A stretch of 64,000 nucleotides of DNA from assembly GCF_003610235.1 (NCBI RefSeq), contig NZ_RAPR01000001.1:4712001-4776000 (forward strand), in the 5' to 3' direction. Every line of letters starts with the position of its first letter. The first letter of the stretch is position 1. Shown here piece by piece: positions 19,854-27,975 of the stretch. This stretch comes from Catellatospora citrea. GTDB lineage: Bacteria; Actinomycetota; Actinomycetes; Mycobacteriales; Micromonosporaceae. Made by a program: the position numbers and the translations under genes. The notes beneath the pieces are model-generated. The model was not told where the DNA came from, did no database searches, and worked only from the letters and a program-made list of their open reading frames with translations.

Positions 19854-20927
19854 GTGCACGTGACTCCGACCTATGACGAGATCGTGAAGGCTCCCAAGGC
19901 GCTGCTGCACGACCACCTCGACGGTGGCCTGCGCCCGGCCACCATCGTCGAGCTGGCCGCCGAGATCGGGCACGAGCTGCCCGCCACCGATCCGGGGGAG
20001 CTGGGTGAGTGGTTCGTCTCCGCGGCCGACAGCGGCTCGCTGGAGCGTTACCTGGAGACGTTCTCGCACACGGTGGCGGTCATGCAGACCGTGCCGGCGC
20101 TGCGCCGGGTGGCCCGCGAGTGCGCGCTGGACCTGGCCGCCGACGGCGTGGTGTACGCCGAGGTGCGGTATGCGCCCGAGCAGCACCTCACGGCCGGGCT
20201 GACGCTGCCGGAGGTGGTCGAGGCGGTGCTGGCGGGGTTCGCCGAGGGCAGCGAGCAGGCGGCCGCGGCGGGCACCCCGATCCGGATCGGCACGCTGCTC
20301 ACCGCGATGCGGCACGCCGCCCGCTCGATGGAGATCGCCGAGCTGTCCACGGCGTACCGCGACTCCGGCGTGGTCGGCTTCGACATCGCCGGGGCGGAGG
20401 CGGGCTACCCGCCCACCCGGCACCTGGACGCGTTCGAGTACCTCCAGCGGGAGAACTTCCACTTCACCATCCACGCGGGCGAGGCGTTCGGGCTGCCCTC
20501 GATCTGGCAGGCGCTGCAGTGGTGCGGGGCCGACCGGCTCGGTCACGGCGTGCGCATCGTCGACGACATCGAGCCGGGCACCGGCAAGCTGGGCCGGCTG
20601 GCCGGGTACGTGCGGGACAAGCGGGTGCCGCTGGAGCTGTGCCCGTCCTCGAACGTGCAGACCGGCGCGGCCGCCTCGATCGCGGAGCACCCGATCGGGC
20701 TACTGCGCGACCTGCGCTTCCGGGTGACGGTCAACACCGACAACCGGCTGATGAGCGGCACCTCGATGTCGCGGGAGATGGCGCTGCTGGTGGAGGCGTT
20801 CGGCTGGGGCTGGGCGGAGCTGCAGTGGTTCACCATCAACGCGATGAAGAGCGCGTTCATCCCGTTCGACGAGCGGCTATCGATCATCAACGAGGTGATC
20901 AAACCGGCTTACGCGAAGCTGCTGTGA
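19854..20927 (+). CDS. add: adenosine deaminase
   Basis: Deaminates adenosine and deoxyadenosine to inosine forms in purine salvage. It has 357 aa. Zinc and catalytic residues are seen in [17 protein letters not shown] (His and Glu), LGHGVRI and [10 protein letters not shown] (zinc Asp). GTG 19854 has AAGGAA 7 nt upstream; GTG 19860 is the alternative. The 3' end overlaps the convergent uridine-kinase-like gene by 29 bp. It belongs functionally with the nucleoside transporter, cdd and deoA but is separately transcribed. Confidence 0.95.
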   Translation: MHVTPTYDEIVKAPKALLHDHLDGGLRPATIVELAAEIGHELPATDPGELGEWFVSAADSGSLERYLETFSHTVAVMQTVPALRRVARECALDLAADGVVYAEVRYAPEQHLTAGLTLPEVVEAVLAGFAEGSEQAAAAGTPIRIGTLLTAMRHAARSMEIAELSTAYRDSGVVGFDIAGAEAGYPPTRHLDAFEYLQRENFHFTIHAGEAFGLPSIWQALQWCGADRLGHGVRIVDDIEPGTGKLGRLAGYVRDKRVPLELCPSSNVQTGAAASIAEHPIGLLRDLRFRVTVNTDNRLMSGTSMSREMALLVEAFGWGWAELQWFTINAMKSAFIPFDERLSIINEVIKPAYAKLL

Positions 20928-21510
20928 GCAGCAGCCGCGCGCGGCGCTGCAGTGCCGCGGCGGTGGTGGGCCGGCAGCCCAGCTCGCACTGCCGGCCCAG
21001 GACCGAGGCGTCCTCTCGCCAGAGGCGCAGGCCGCGGCGCACCAGCACCATGGGCGGCTTGCGGTGTTCGGCCAGGTCGCGCACCAGCCGCCGGGCGAAC
21101 GTGACGGTGCGCGGGCGGTGCAGTGCGAGGGCGTCCGCCAGCACGCCGGCCTGCGTGCAGGCCTGCACGAGCTCGGCCGCGAAGATGCCCTCGGCGATGA
21201 ACAGCGGTGCGCCGTCGAGCTGGAACGGCCGGGTGCCGATCCGGGCACTGAGGCTGATGTCGTATACCGGGATCTCGGTGCGCCCCGTCTCGGCCAGTTG
21301 TGTGACGGCCGTCATAGCGACCTGGGCGTCCCACGAAAGTGGGGACTCCCAGTCAGCCATCTCGTTCACTCGGGGGAGTGTCGGGTCGGTTCCTTCCTTG
21401 TAAAAATCGTCGAGGCACAGGACGGGGAGACCGGTCTGTCGTGCTACGTACGATTTGCCCGATCCAGACGGACCGGCAAGAAGGATAACTCGGGCGCTTT
21501 GGACACTCAC
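20899..21510 (-). CDS. uridine-kinase-like P-loop kinase
   Basis: Protein of 203 aa with Walker [12 protein letters not shown] near the N-terminus, [10 protein letters not shown] (the uridine-kinase-type Asp-Asp-Phe-Tyr segment) and EGIFAAELV for Walker B. These place it with uridine kinase/phosphoribulokinase-like enzymes, which phosphorylate uridine or cytidine. It is shorter than classical Udk and the substrate is not proven. GTG 21510 gives the usual start two strands before the P-loop; TTGGAG lies upstream. It ends inside the 3' end of add on the other strand. Confidence 0.8.
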   Translation of the reverse strand: MSVQSARVILLAGPSGSGKSYVARQTGLPVLCLDDFYKEGTDPTLPRVNEMADWESPLSWDAQVAMTAVTQLAETGRTEIPVYDISLSARIGTRPFQLDGAPLFIAEGIFAAELVQACTQAGVLADALALHRPRTVTFARRLVRDLAEHRKPPMVLVRRGLRLWREDASVLGRQCELGCRPTTAAALQRRARLLLTAASRKPV

Positions 21511-21743
21511 CGTGCGTGACTCCAAGGAAACTACGGGCTGAACTGTGCGGTTGGCCTGCAAGAGCATCCCATCCGGTGTCGGATTCCGGGCAGCCTGGGC
21601 TTTCCTCTTTTCACCGGGCGTGATGGAATCTCGGGGGTCCGTCCCTAGCTCGCCGGGACGGGCTGTGTACGGTGCCCGGCGCGACCCCCGCGCCCATCCG
21701 CACTCGCGGATCTCGATGGTGGTACCGACAGGAGGGCGGTGAC

Positions 21744-24700
21744 GTGAGCAAGCGGCCAGGAACGCAGAACAACGCGGTCCTTTCGCGTCTCCGACGGCCA
21801 GTGAGCCGGCTCCGGGACATGCCGATCTGGTCCAAGCTGGGCCTGATCATGATCGTTCCGACTCTGGCCACGATCGTCGTGGGCACCAACGGTCTGTTGG
21901 ACAACCTCGACACAGCGACCGGCGCCGACCGCACGCGGATTCTCTCCGTGCTGGTGAAGGAGTCCGGAGCACTCGTCGACGACCTCCAGAACGAGCGTGC
22001 CGCAGCGGTCATGCTGCTGGGCACGACCAACACCCCGCCGGCGTCCTACGAGAACGCCGGCAAGCTGGTCGAGGAAGCCAAGAAGCCGTACGCGCAGCAG
22101 CGCGGCGCGCTGGTGGACGTCGACGACAGCCTGCGGGACCTGCTCGTACAGATCGATTCGGGCCTTTCCAGCCTGCCCTCCGTGCGGGAGCAGGTGAAAG
22201 AACGCAAGATCAAGCAGTCCGACGCGGCGATGCGCTACCAGGTGATCATCGATTACCTGCTGCAGATCCGTGACAGCGCCGCCCAGATCGCCGGTGGCGG
22301 CGAGCTCGGTGACGGCCTGCGTGCGGCCAGCGCGATCGCCACGTACAAGGAATTCCTCTCCCAGGAACGGGTCATCGTGCACCGGGCGTACATGCTCGGT
22401 GGCTTGAACACGGGTCTGCGCAAGGACTTCATCGCCACGCTGACCGGCCAGGAGCAGGCGCGCGACGCCTTCGAATCGGTGGCCAGCGACGCGGACATGG
22501 ACCTGTTCAACAGCCAGGTGACCGGCCCGACGCTGCGCAAGTCGTCGAAGTTCCAGGCCGACATCGAGGCGCTGCTGGGCGAGTCGCTCAGCTCGCTGAA
22601 CTTCTCCGCGGCCGAGTGGGACCAGAGCATGCGCGACCACGGCGGTGTGCTCCGCAAGGTCGAGGTGCAGCTGGACTCCGACGTCGAGGTCACCGCGAGC
22701 GACCTGCGTGACGAGGTCACACAGCAGGTTCTCGTGCAGACCGGTCTGCTGCTGGGCATGCTGCTGCTGGCGATCCTCTTCGCCTGGCTCGTGGCCCGCT
22801 CGATGGCGCGCTCGCTGCGCGAACTGCGGCACGGCGCGCTCAGCATCGCCCAGTACGGGCTGCCGCAGGCGGTGGCCCGACTGCGCGACCCGGCGCTGTC
22901 CTCACAGCTGTCGCCGGTGCAGGTGGCCAACCAGATCGCCGAGCCGCTGCCGGTGCGCAGCAAGGACGAGTTCGGGCAGGTGACCGAGGCGTTCAACGCG
23001 GTCCACCTGGAGGCGGTCCGCACCGCTGCCGAGCAGGCCGCACTGCGGTCGTCCGTCGCCACGATGTTCGTCAACCTCGCCCGCCGTTCGCAGATCCTGG
23101 TCGACCGGCTCATCGGTCACCTGGACCGCCTCGAGCGCGGTGAGGAGGACCCGGACCGGCTGGCCGAGCTCTTCCAGCTGGACCACCTGGCCACCCGAAT
23201 GCGCCGGAACGACGAGAACCTCCTGGTGCTCGCCGGCGCCGACTCCACCCGTGTGCAGCGCGAGCCCGCGGCCCTGCTGGACGTGCTCCGTGCCGCCCAG
23301 TCCGAGGTCGAGCACTACACCCGGATCGAGTTCGGGGTCATCGACCGTGACATCGAGGTCGCCGCGCACGCGGTCAACGACCTGGTGCACCTCATCGCCG
23401 AGCTCTTCGACAACGCGACCGCGTTCTCCCCGCCGGACTCGACCGTCATGGTCGAGGCACGCCGGGTGGGCGACCGCGCCGTGCTGTACGTCGAGGACCA
23501 CGGCATCGGCATCTCGCCGGACATGCTCAACGAGATCAACGAGAAGCTGGCCAGTCCGCCCCAGGTGGACGTGGCGGTCTCCCGGATGATGGGCCTGGTC
23601 GTGGTCGCGCGGCTCGCCGCACGGCACGGGGTCAAGACGGAGCTGCGGCTCTCGGCCGACCGGGGCATCATCGCCGACGTCACGCTGCCGACCGCGGTGC
23701 TCGTGCCACGGGCACTGGCCGGTGGCCGTGCCGGTGCGACGCCGCGCGAGCTGCCCGGGTTCGCCCCGGCGCCGAACATGCGCCAGCAGGCTCCGGCGGC
23801 CCCGCCGCAGCGCTCGTCCTCCTTCGCGCCGCTGGCGCTGGAGTCGGGCTCTGGTGCGGCAGCCGGTGCCGGTGCCGGTCGCGGCGTCAACGGCGGCAGC
23901 GGCGGGCGCATCTTCGACGCGCCGCCCGCGCCGCCCGCTCCGGAGCTGCCCGTCAGCACGCCGCCCTCGCGGGCCGGCATGCCGGCGTGGTCGGACCTGA
24001 CCGGCGTCAACGGCTCCGACGCGTCCCGCCGTCCCAACGGCGAGGCGTTGCCGCAGCGGCGGGTGCCGGTGGAGACCGACCGGCCTGAGGCGTTCAACCA
24101 GCCGCAGATCCCGCGTCAGCCGTCCCCGCCCGTGGAGGAGCGCGCCAACCCGTCCTGGAACCAGCAGAGCTGGGCAGGGTCGGGGGCGTCCGCTTCGCCG
24201 CAGGCGCCGAGCAGCCCGTACACGAGCCCCGGTATGCCGATCTCGGCCGTCCCGGTCTCCGCGGTGCCGGTCTCGGCCGCGCCCGTCTCGGCTTCCCCGA
24301 TCGACGTTCCCGCGTCCGCCGTGCCGCCGACCTGGCCGCCGGTGAGCCGCGAGGACAGCCCGTCGGTGACGCCGGACATGACGGCGGAGATGCCGCGGAT
24401 CCCGGACGAGTACCCGGTGGTCGACACCCGCATCCCGTTCGCTGACGAGACGATGGAGCTGCCGATCTTCCGGGAGCTCGAGTCGGCCTGGTTCAGCACG
24501 CGGCGCACGGCGGTCGATACGCCAGCTCAGGACGAAAAAACTGCCCCTCCCGCGAACGTCCCCCAAGACACTACGATCACCGCACAGTTCCCCGCCGTTG
24601 AACGAAACGGGTACGGGAGCAACGGTGCACCGAAGGTCAGCAGCACAGCGGCGGGAGCTTCCGACCTGCCGAGCAGGGACGTGAGCATGGGGAGTACGCA

Positions 24701-25049
24701 GTCTGGCCGTGAGGCCGCCGGATACGAGGTGCCGGCGCCCTATCGGCCGAGCTGGCAGACGGCTGCCGACGACGGATGGGCGGCCGCCTCGGCGATCGCC
24801 AACAGCACGCCACCCTCGGAATCGACGGCCGCCGGGCTGCCCAAGCGCACCCCGATGGCACAGCTGGTCCCCGGCGGTGTGGAGAAGGGCGCTACCACCG
24901 TGCAGCGCCGTACGCCGGAGGGCGTCCGCGGACTGCTCTCCGCCTACCACCGCGGGGTGCAGCGAGGCCGCACTCAGCACAAGGACGATGATGTGATTCC
25001 GGGCTCCACCGAGACCGGAAGCCAGTCTGGCAAGGAGCAGGAGGCATGA
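21744..25049 (+). CDS. cvnA: conservon sensor histidine kinase (NIT domain, CvnA-like)
   Basis: Membrane sensor of 1101 aa. TM1 is about residues 31-50 and TM2 about 334-352. Between them is an extracytoplasmic nitrate/nitrite-sensing-like helical domain, then HAMP-like sequence and an HATPase core (about 532-652: [14 protein letters not shown] and [16 protein letters not shown]). The last 450 residues are Pro/Ser-rich and end in a conserved tail (SAWF near 915, [16 protein letters not shown] near 1028). No receiver gene is adjacent, as is normal for conservons, where a small GTPase set replaces it. GTG 21744 follows GGAGGG at 7 nt. It overlaps the Roadblock gene as ATGA. Confidence 0.92.
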   Translation: MSKRPGTQNNAVLSRLRRPVSRLRDMPIWSKLGLIMIVPTLATIVVGTNGLLDNLDTATGADRTRILSVLVKESGALVDDLQNERAAAVMLLGTTNTPPASYENAGKLVEEAKKPYAQQRGALVDVDDSLRDLLVQIDSGLSSLPSVREQVKERKIKQSDAAMRYQVIIDYLLQIRDSAAQIAGGGELGDGLRAASAIATYKEFLSQERVIVHRAYMLGGLNTGLRKDFIATLTGQEQARDAFESVASDADMDLFNSQVTGPTLRKSSKFQADIEALLGESLSSLNFSAAEWDQSMRDHGGVLRKVEVQLDSDVEVTASDLRDEVTQQVLVQTGLLLGMLLLAILFAWLVARSMARSLRELRHGALSIAQYGLPQAVARLRDPALSSQLSPVQVANQIAEPLPVRSKDEFGQVTEAFNAVHLEAVRTAAEQAALRSSVATMFVNLARRSQILVDRLIGHLDRLERGEEDPDRLAELFQLDHLATRMRRNDENLLVLAGADSTRVQREPAALLDVLRAAQSEVEHYTRIEFGVIDRDIEVAAHAVNDLVHLIAELFDNATAFSPPDSTVMVEARRVGDRAVLYVEDHGIGISPDMLNEINEKLASPPQVDVAVSRMMGLVVVARLAARHGVKTELRLSADRGIIADVTLPTAVLVPRALAGGRAGATPRELPGFAPAPNMRQQAPAAPPQRSSSFAPLALESGSGAAAGAGAGRGVNGGSGGRIFDAPPAPPAPELPVSTPPSRAGMPAWSDLTGVNGSDASRRPNGEALPQRRVPVETDRPEAFNQPQIPRQPSPPVEERANPSWNQQSWAGSGASASPQAPSSPYTSPGMPISAVPVSAVPVSAAPVSASPIDVPASAVPPTWPPVSREDSPSVTPDMTAEMPRIPDEYPVVDTRIPFADETMELPIFRELESAWFSTRRTAVDTPAQDEKTAPPANVPQDTTITAQFPAVERNGYGSNGAPKVSSTAAGASDLPSRDVSMGSTQSGREAAGYEVPAPYRPSWQTAADDGWAAASAIANSTPPSESTAAGLPKRTPMAQLVPGGVEKGATTVQRRTPEGVRGLLSAYHRGVQRGRTQHKDDDVIPGSTETGSQSGKEQEA

Positions 25050-25450
25050 CCACTACGCAGGATCTTGGTTGGCTGTTGGCCAACTTCGCCGACCGGGTGC
25101 CGGGCGTCGCCCATGCGGTCGCGGTGTCCGCGGACGGCCTTCTGCTCGCCGCCTCCCGGGATCTTCCCCGGGACCGCGCCGACCAGCTGGCTGCCATCTC
25201 GTCCGGTCTGGTGAGCCTTACGCAAGGTGCCGCCCGCTGTTTCGAGGGTGGCGCGGTGTTGCAGACTGTCGTGGAGATGGACAACGGGTTCCTTTTCCTG
25301 ATGTCCATCTCCGATGGCTCGTCGTTCGCGGTGCTCGCTTCGCGGAGCTGCGACGTCGGCCAGGTCGGGTACGAGATGGCGCTTCTCGTGGACCGGGTGG
25401 GCGACGCGCTCACCCCGGCCCCGCGTAGCGCCGCAGGCGTGCTGGGCTGA
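25046..25450 (+). CDS. cvnB: Roadblock/LC7-domain protein (CvnB-like)
   Basis: Protein of 134 aa covering a single Roadblock/LC7 domain: [35 protein letters not shown] and [19 protein letters not shown]. Such proteins act as regulators or scaffolds of small GTPases. The ATG overlaps the kinase stop (ATGA) with CAGGAGG upstream. Second gene of the conservon, so it probably binds the kinase and the GTPase at the membrane. Confidence 0.92.
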   Translation: MTTTQDLGWLLANFADRVPGVAHAVAVSADGLLLAASRDLPRDRADQLAAISSGLVSLTQGAARCFEGGAVLQTVVEMDNGFLFLMSISDGSSFAVLASRSCDVGQVGYEMALLVDRVGDALTPAPRSAAGVLG

Positions 25451-25508
25451 GGCACAACCGTCCCGGAGGGTCCGGGGACGGCACTGGGGAAGGGGGTGAA
25501 CGGCGACG

Positions 25509-25886
25509 ATGCCCGACAGAGAAGAACCGACCGGCGCATTGGTACGGCCGTACGCCGTGACCCGTGGCCGCACCCGGCCGCGATTGGAGATCGCGATCGA
25601 GGCGCTGGTGGAGACGACCGTACGTGGTCGCTCTGCCGGCACCTCGGGTCGCGGCGGCCACGGGCGGGAACATCAACACATCGCGTCCCTCTGCGACGGC
25701 AAGGTGCAGTCGCTTGCGGAGATCGCGGCACGGATGCGGCTGCCGCTCGGTGTCGCCCGTGTCCTCATCGCGGACATGGCGGCAGACGGCCTGGTCGCGG
25801 TATACGAGCCGACGTCGTTTGAGAGTAACGACGCGGTAGGCACTGAACTGCTGGAGAGGGTACTCAGTGGACTTCGGAGGCTCTGA
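25509..25886 (+). CDS. cvnC: DUF742 protein (CvnC-like)
   Basis: Protein of 125 aa. The opening LVRPYAVTRGRTRP and the winged-helix-like core (LCDGKVQSLAEIAARMRLPL, then VLIADMAADGLVAVY) are typical of DUF742. The third gene in conservons is always of this type. Its molecular role is unknown; DNA or protein binding through the winged helix is suggested by fold only. The ATG at 25509 is preceded by GGGGGTGAACGG. Its 3' end overlaps the GTPase gene by 20 bp. Confidence 0.9.
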   Translation: MPDREEPTGALVRPYAVTRGRTRPRLEIAIEALVETTVRGRSAGTSGRGGHGREHQHIASLCDGKVQSLAEIAARMRLPLGVARVLIADMAADGLVAVYEPTSFESNDAVGTELLERVLSGLRRL

Positions 25887-26484
25887 CATGTCACACCGCC
25901 CGGGGCAACAGCCCGGCGGTCGGGTGACATCGGCGAAGATTGTCATCGCCGGCGGCTTCGGCGTCGGTAAGACGACGCTGGTTGGGTCCGTTTCGGAGAT
26001 CACGCCGCTGACCACTGAAGCGATTATGACTTCGGCCGGCGTCGGCGTGGATGACACGCGCTCGGTCCCCAACAAGACCACCACTACGGTGGCCATGGAC
26101 TTCGGCCGTATCTCCATCGATCGCGACCTGATCCTGTACCTGTTCGGCACGCCTGGCCAGACGCGTTTCTGGTTCATGTGGGACGAGCTGGTGCGGGGCG
26201 CGATCGGCGCGGTGGTCATGGTGGACACACGCAGGTTGGCGGACTGCTTCGCGGCGATCGACTTCTTCGAACACCGCAAGCTGCCCTACCTGATCGCGAT
26301 CAACCAGTTTGACGGACAGCAGTACCACAACGCCCAGGACGTTCGCGACGCGCTCGCGATCTCCTCGGACGTGCCGGTGGTCAGCTGCGACGCGCGTAAC
26401 CGCGAGTCGACCAAGCAGGTGCTGATCTCCCTGGTGGAGTACGTGCTCTCGATGCGGCGTACCCGCACCGGAGCCCCCGCCTGA
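25867..26484 (+). CDS. cvnD: conservon small GTPase (CvnD-like)
   Basis: GTP-binding switch protein, 205 aa. G1 is GGFGVGKTTLVGSVSEI; switch I follows (TTEAIMTSAGVGVDD), G3 is FGTPGQTRFWFMWDELVRGA, G4 is AINQFDG (NQxD) and G5 lies near SCDARNRES. GTG 25867 overlaps the DUF742 end and has GGAGAGGG upstream. A strong terminator follows at 26498. The likely working model is ligand sensing by the kinase, passed through Roadblock/DUF742 to this GTPase. Confidence 0.92.
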   Translation: MDFGGSDMSHRPGQQPGGRVTSAKIVIAGGFGVGKTTLVGSVSEITPLTTEAIMTSAGVGVDDTRSVPNKTTTTVAMDFGRISIDRDLILYLFGTPGQTRFWFMWDELVRGAIGAVVMVDTRRLADCFAAIDFFEHRKLPYLIAINQFDGQQYHNAQDVRDALAISSDVPVVSCDARNRESTKQVLISLVEYVLSMRRTRTGAPA

Positions 26485-26497
26485 CATAGCAAGACAC

Positions 26498-26533
26498 TCA
26501 GGCCCGCCGTCCCTCCCGGGACAGCGGGCCTGA
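26498..26533 (+). terminator. terminator of the conservon
   Basis: TCAGGCCCGC and GCGGGCCTGA form a 10-bp stem, with a further GTCCC/GGGAC pair inside the loop, 14 nt after the GTPase stop. Confidence 0.7.
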
Positions 26534-26570
26534 AGTGCTGTCCCGGGCACCCCGCCCCGCAACCCGCAAA

Positions 26571-26607
26571 GAGTCGCGCCCTCGACCAGTGGTCGAGGGC
26601 GCGACTC
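26571..26607 (-). terminator. hairpin terminator of the orphan binding-protein gene
   Basis: Near-perfect 37-bp palindrome centred on a single base at 26589 (arm GAGTCGCGCCCTCGACCA). On the minus strand it is followed by CTTTG. It lies 23 nt after the stop of the convergent gene. Confidence 0.7.
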
Positions 26608-26629
26608 CCAGAAGGCTGTGCTGGGGGGA

Positions 26630-27832
26630 TCAGCTGAGGCGGACCCAGGCGCCCTGGCGGACGAGGAACGGGGCCAGGGCGTCGGCTTCGAGGCCGCCGT
26701 GGGAGATGGGCTGGAAGGCGTACGCCCCGCTGACGCCCTCGATCGGGCCGCCCTCGAGACGGCCCCGCAGGCGCTGCGGGTCGGTGCTGACGGCCCGCCG
26801 TGCGGCGGTGGCCATCAGGGTCAGCGCGTCCGCGCCGTACGGCGCGAAACCGGTGAACGAGCCGTACTGCTGGATGTAGCGGTAGATGAAGGTGCGCTGG
26901 GCGCGTCCGGAGGGCGTGGTGGCCACCGTGGGGGCCCCGGCGAGCACGCCGGGGTGCACGACGTAGGCACCCTCCATCGCGCGGGCGTTGGGACCGTTGA
27001 GGGTCTCGTCCGCGCCGGCGCCCGCGTCGAGGAACACCTTGCCCGTGTAGCCGGCGGTGCGCAGTGCGGCGACCGCCGCGGCGCTCACCGGGGCCTGCGC
27101 CCAGATGATGACCGCCTCCGGCTCGGCGTCGGCGACCCGCCCGGCGGCGCTGCCGTAGGCCCGGCCGGACCGGGGCAGGCGCACCGTGTCGACGATCTCG
27201 CGACCGCTGGCGAGCATGGCCCGGGGAAGCGCGCGCACTCCCGAGTCGCCGTGCCCGTCCGAGGTCGCCAGCACGGCGACGTTCTTCAGCCCGAGCTTGC
27301 GGATCTCGCGACCCATGACCGCGGCGACGTCCGACGCGTTCGGGCCGAGCTGGTAGACGAACCGACGGTTGGGCAGCGGCACCGTCATGTCGTCGCCGCT
27401 GTTGAGGCAGAGGAACGGGACCTTGCGCTTCTCGGCCTCTGTGATGATCGCGCGGGCCGTCTCGACGGTCGCGCCGCCGATGATCGCGCTGACCTTGTCC
27501 TGCTCGATGAGGTCCTTGGCCTGCTGCATCGCGGTCGCCGCGTTGCCGCCGTTGTCCTTGAACACCAGCCGGATGTAGAGGCGGCCCTCGCCGTACGGGA
27601 TGCCGACCGAGTTGATCTCGTCGGCGCCGACCTTGATCGCCTGCTCCTGCAGCTTGCCGAGGGTCGAGCCGGTGCCGGTGAGCTCCAGGTTGACGCCGAG
27701 CACGAGCTCCCCGGTGGCGCCCGCGGCACTCGCGTCGGGCTCGGAACAGGCAGCCAGCAGCGCGCCGGCGGCCAGTCCGAGTCCGCCGGTGAGGGCGCTG
27801 CGTCGGGTCAGTCCACCTGTGGCGCTGTTCAT
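26630..27832 (-). CDS. orphan branched-chain-amino-acid-type ABC substrate-binding lipoprotein
   Basis: Extracytoplasmic receptor of 400 aa. The signal has twin Arg (GGLTRRSALTGGLGLAAG) and a lipobox LLAAC (Cys near residue 30). The mature protein is a family 6 periplasmic-binding fold: LVLGVNLELTGTGSTLG, VSAIIGGATVETARAI and FVYQLGPNASDVAAVMG. No permease or ATPase is near, unlike normal LIV systems. ATG 27832 has GGAAAGG upstream. It is convergent with the conservon. It may serve another transporter or act as a sensory receptor; the sequence does not decide. Confidence 0.85.
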   Translation of the reverse strand: MNSATGGLTRRSALTGGLGLAAGALLAACSEPDASAAGATGELVLGVNLELTGTGSTLGKLQEQAIKVGADEINSVGIPYGEGRLYIRLVFKDNGGNAATAMQQAKDLIEQDKVSAIIGGATVETARAIITEAEKRKVPFLCLNSGDDMTVPLPNRRFVYQLGPNASDVAAVMGREIRKLGLKNVAVLATSDGHGDSGVRALPRAMLASGREIVDTVRLPRSGRAYGSAAGRVADAEPEAVIIWAQAPVSAAAVAALRTAGYTGKVFLDAGAGADETLNGPNARAMEGAYVVHPGVLAGAPTVATTPSGRAQRTFIYRYIQQYGSFTGFAPYGADALTLMATAARRAVSTDPQRLRGRLEGGPIEGVSGAYAFQPISHGGLEADALAPFLVRQGAWVRLS

Positions 27833-27975
27833 GAACGTGCCTTTCCGCGGTGCAAGGGGTGCATGGCAGTGGCGTGAGCCACTGCCGTCCACGTATCGTG
27901 CTGGCCCGCGAGCGCGGGGGTCAAGCTGGGGAACTATGGCCTGGAACACACTGTGACCTGGTCGCCCGCCGCAGC

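Noticed and set aside
21672..21743. Longer N-terminus for the conservon kinase
   Set aside because: The GTG at 21744 has an ideal GGAGGG, and the extra residues match nothing.
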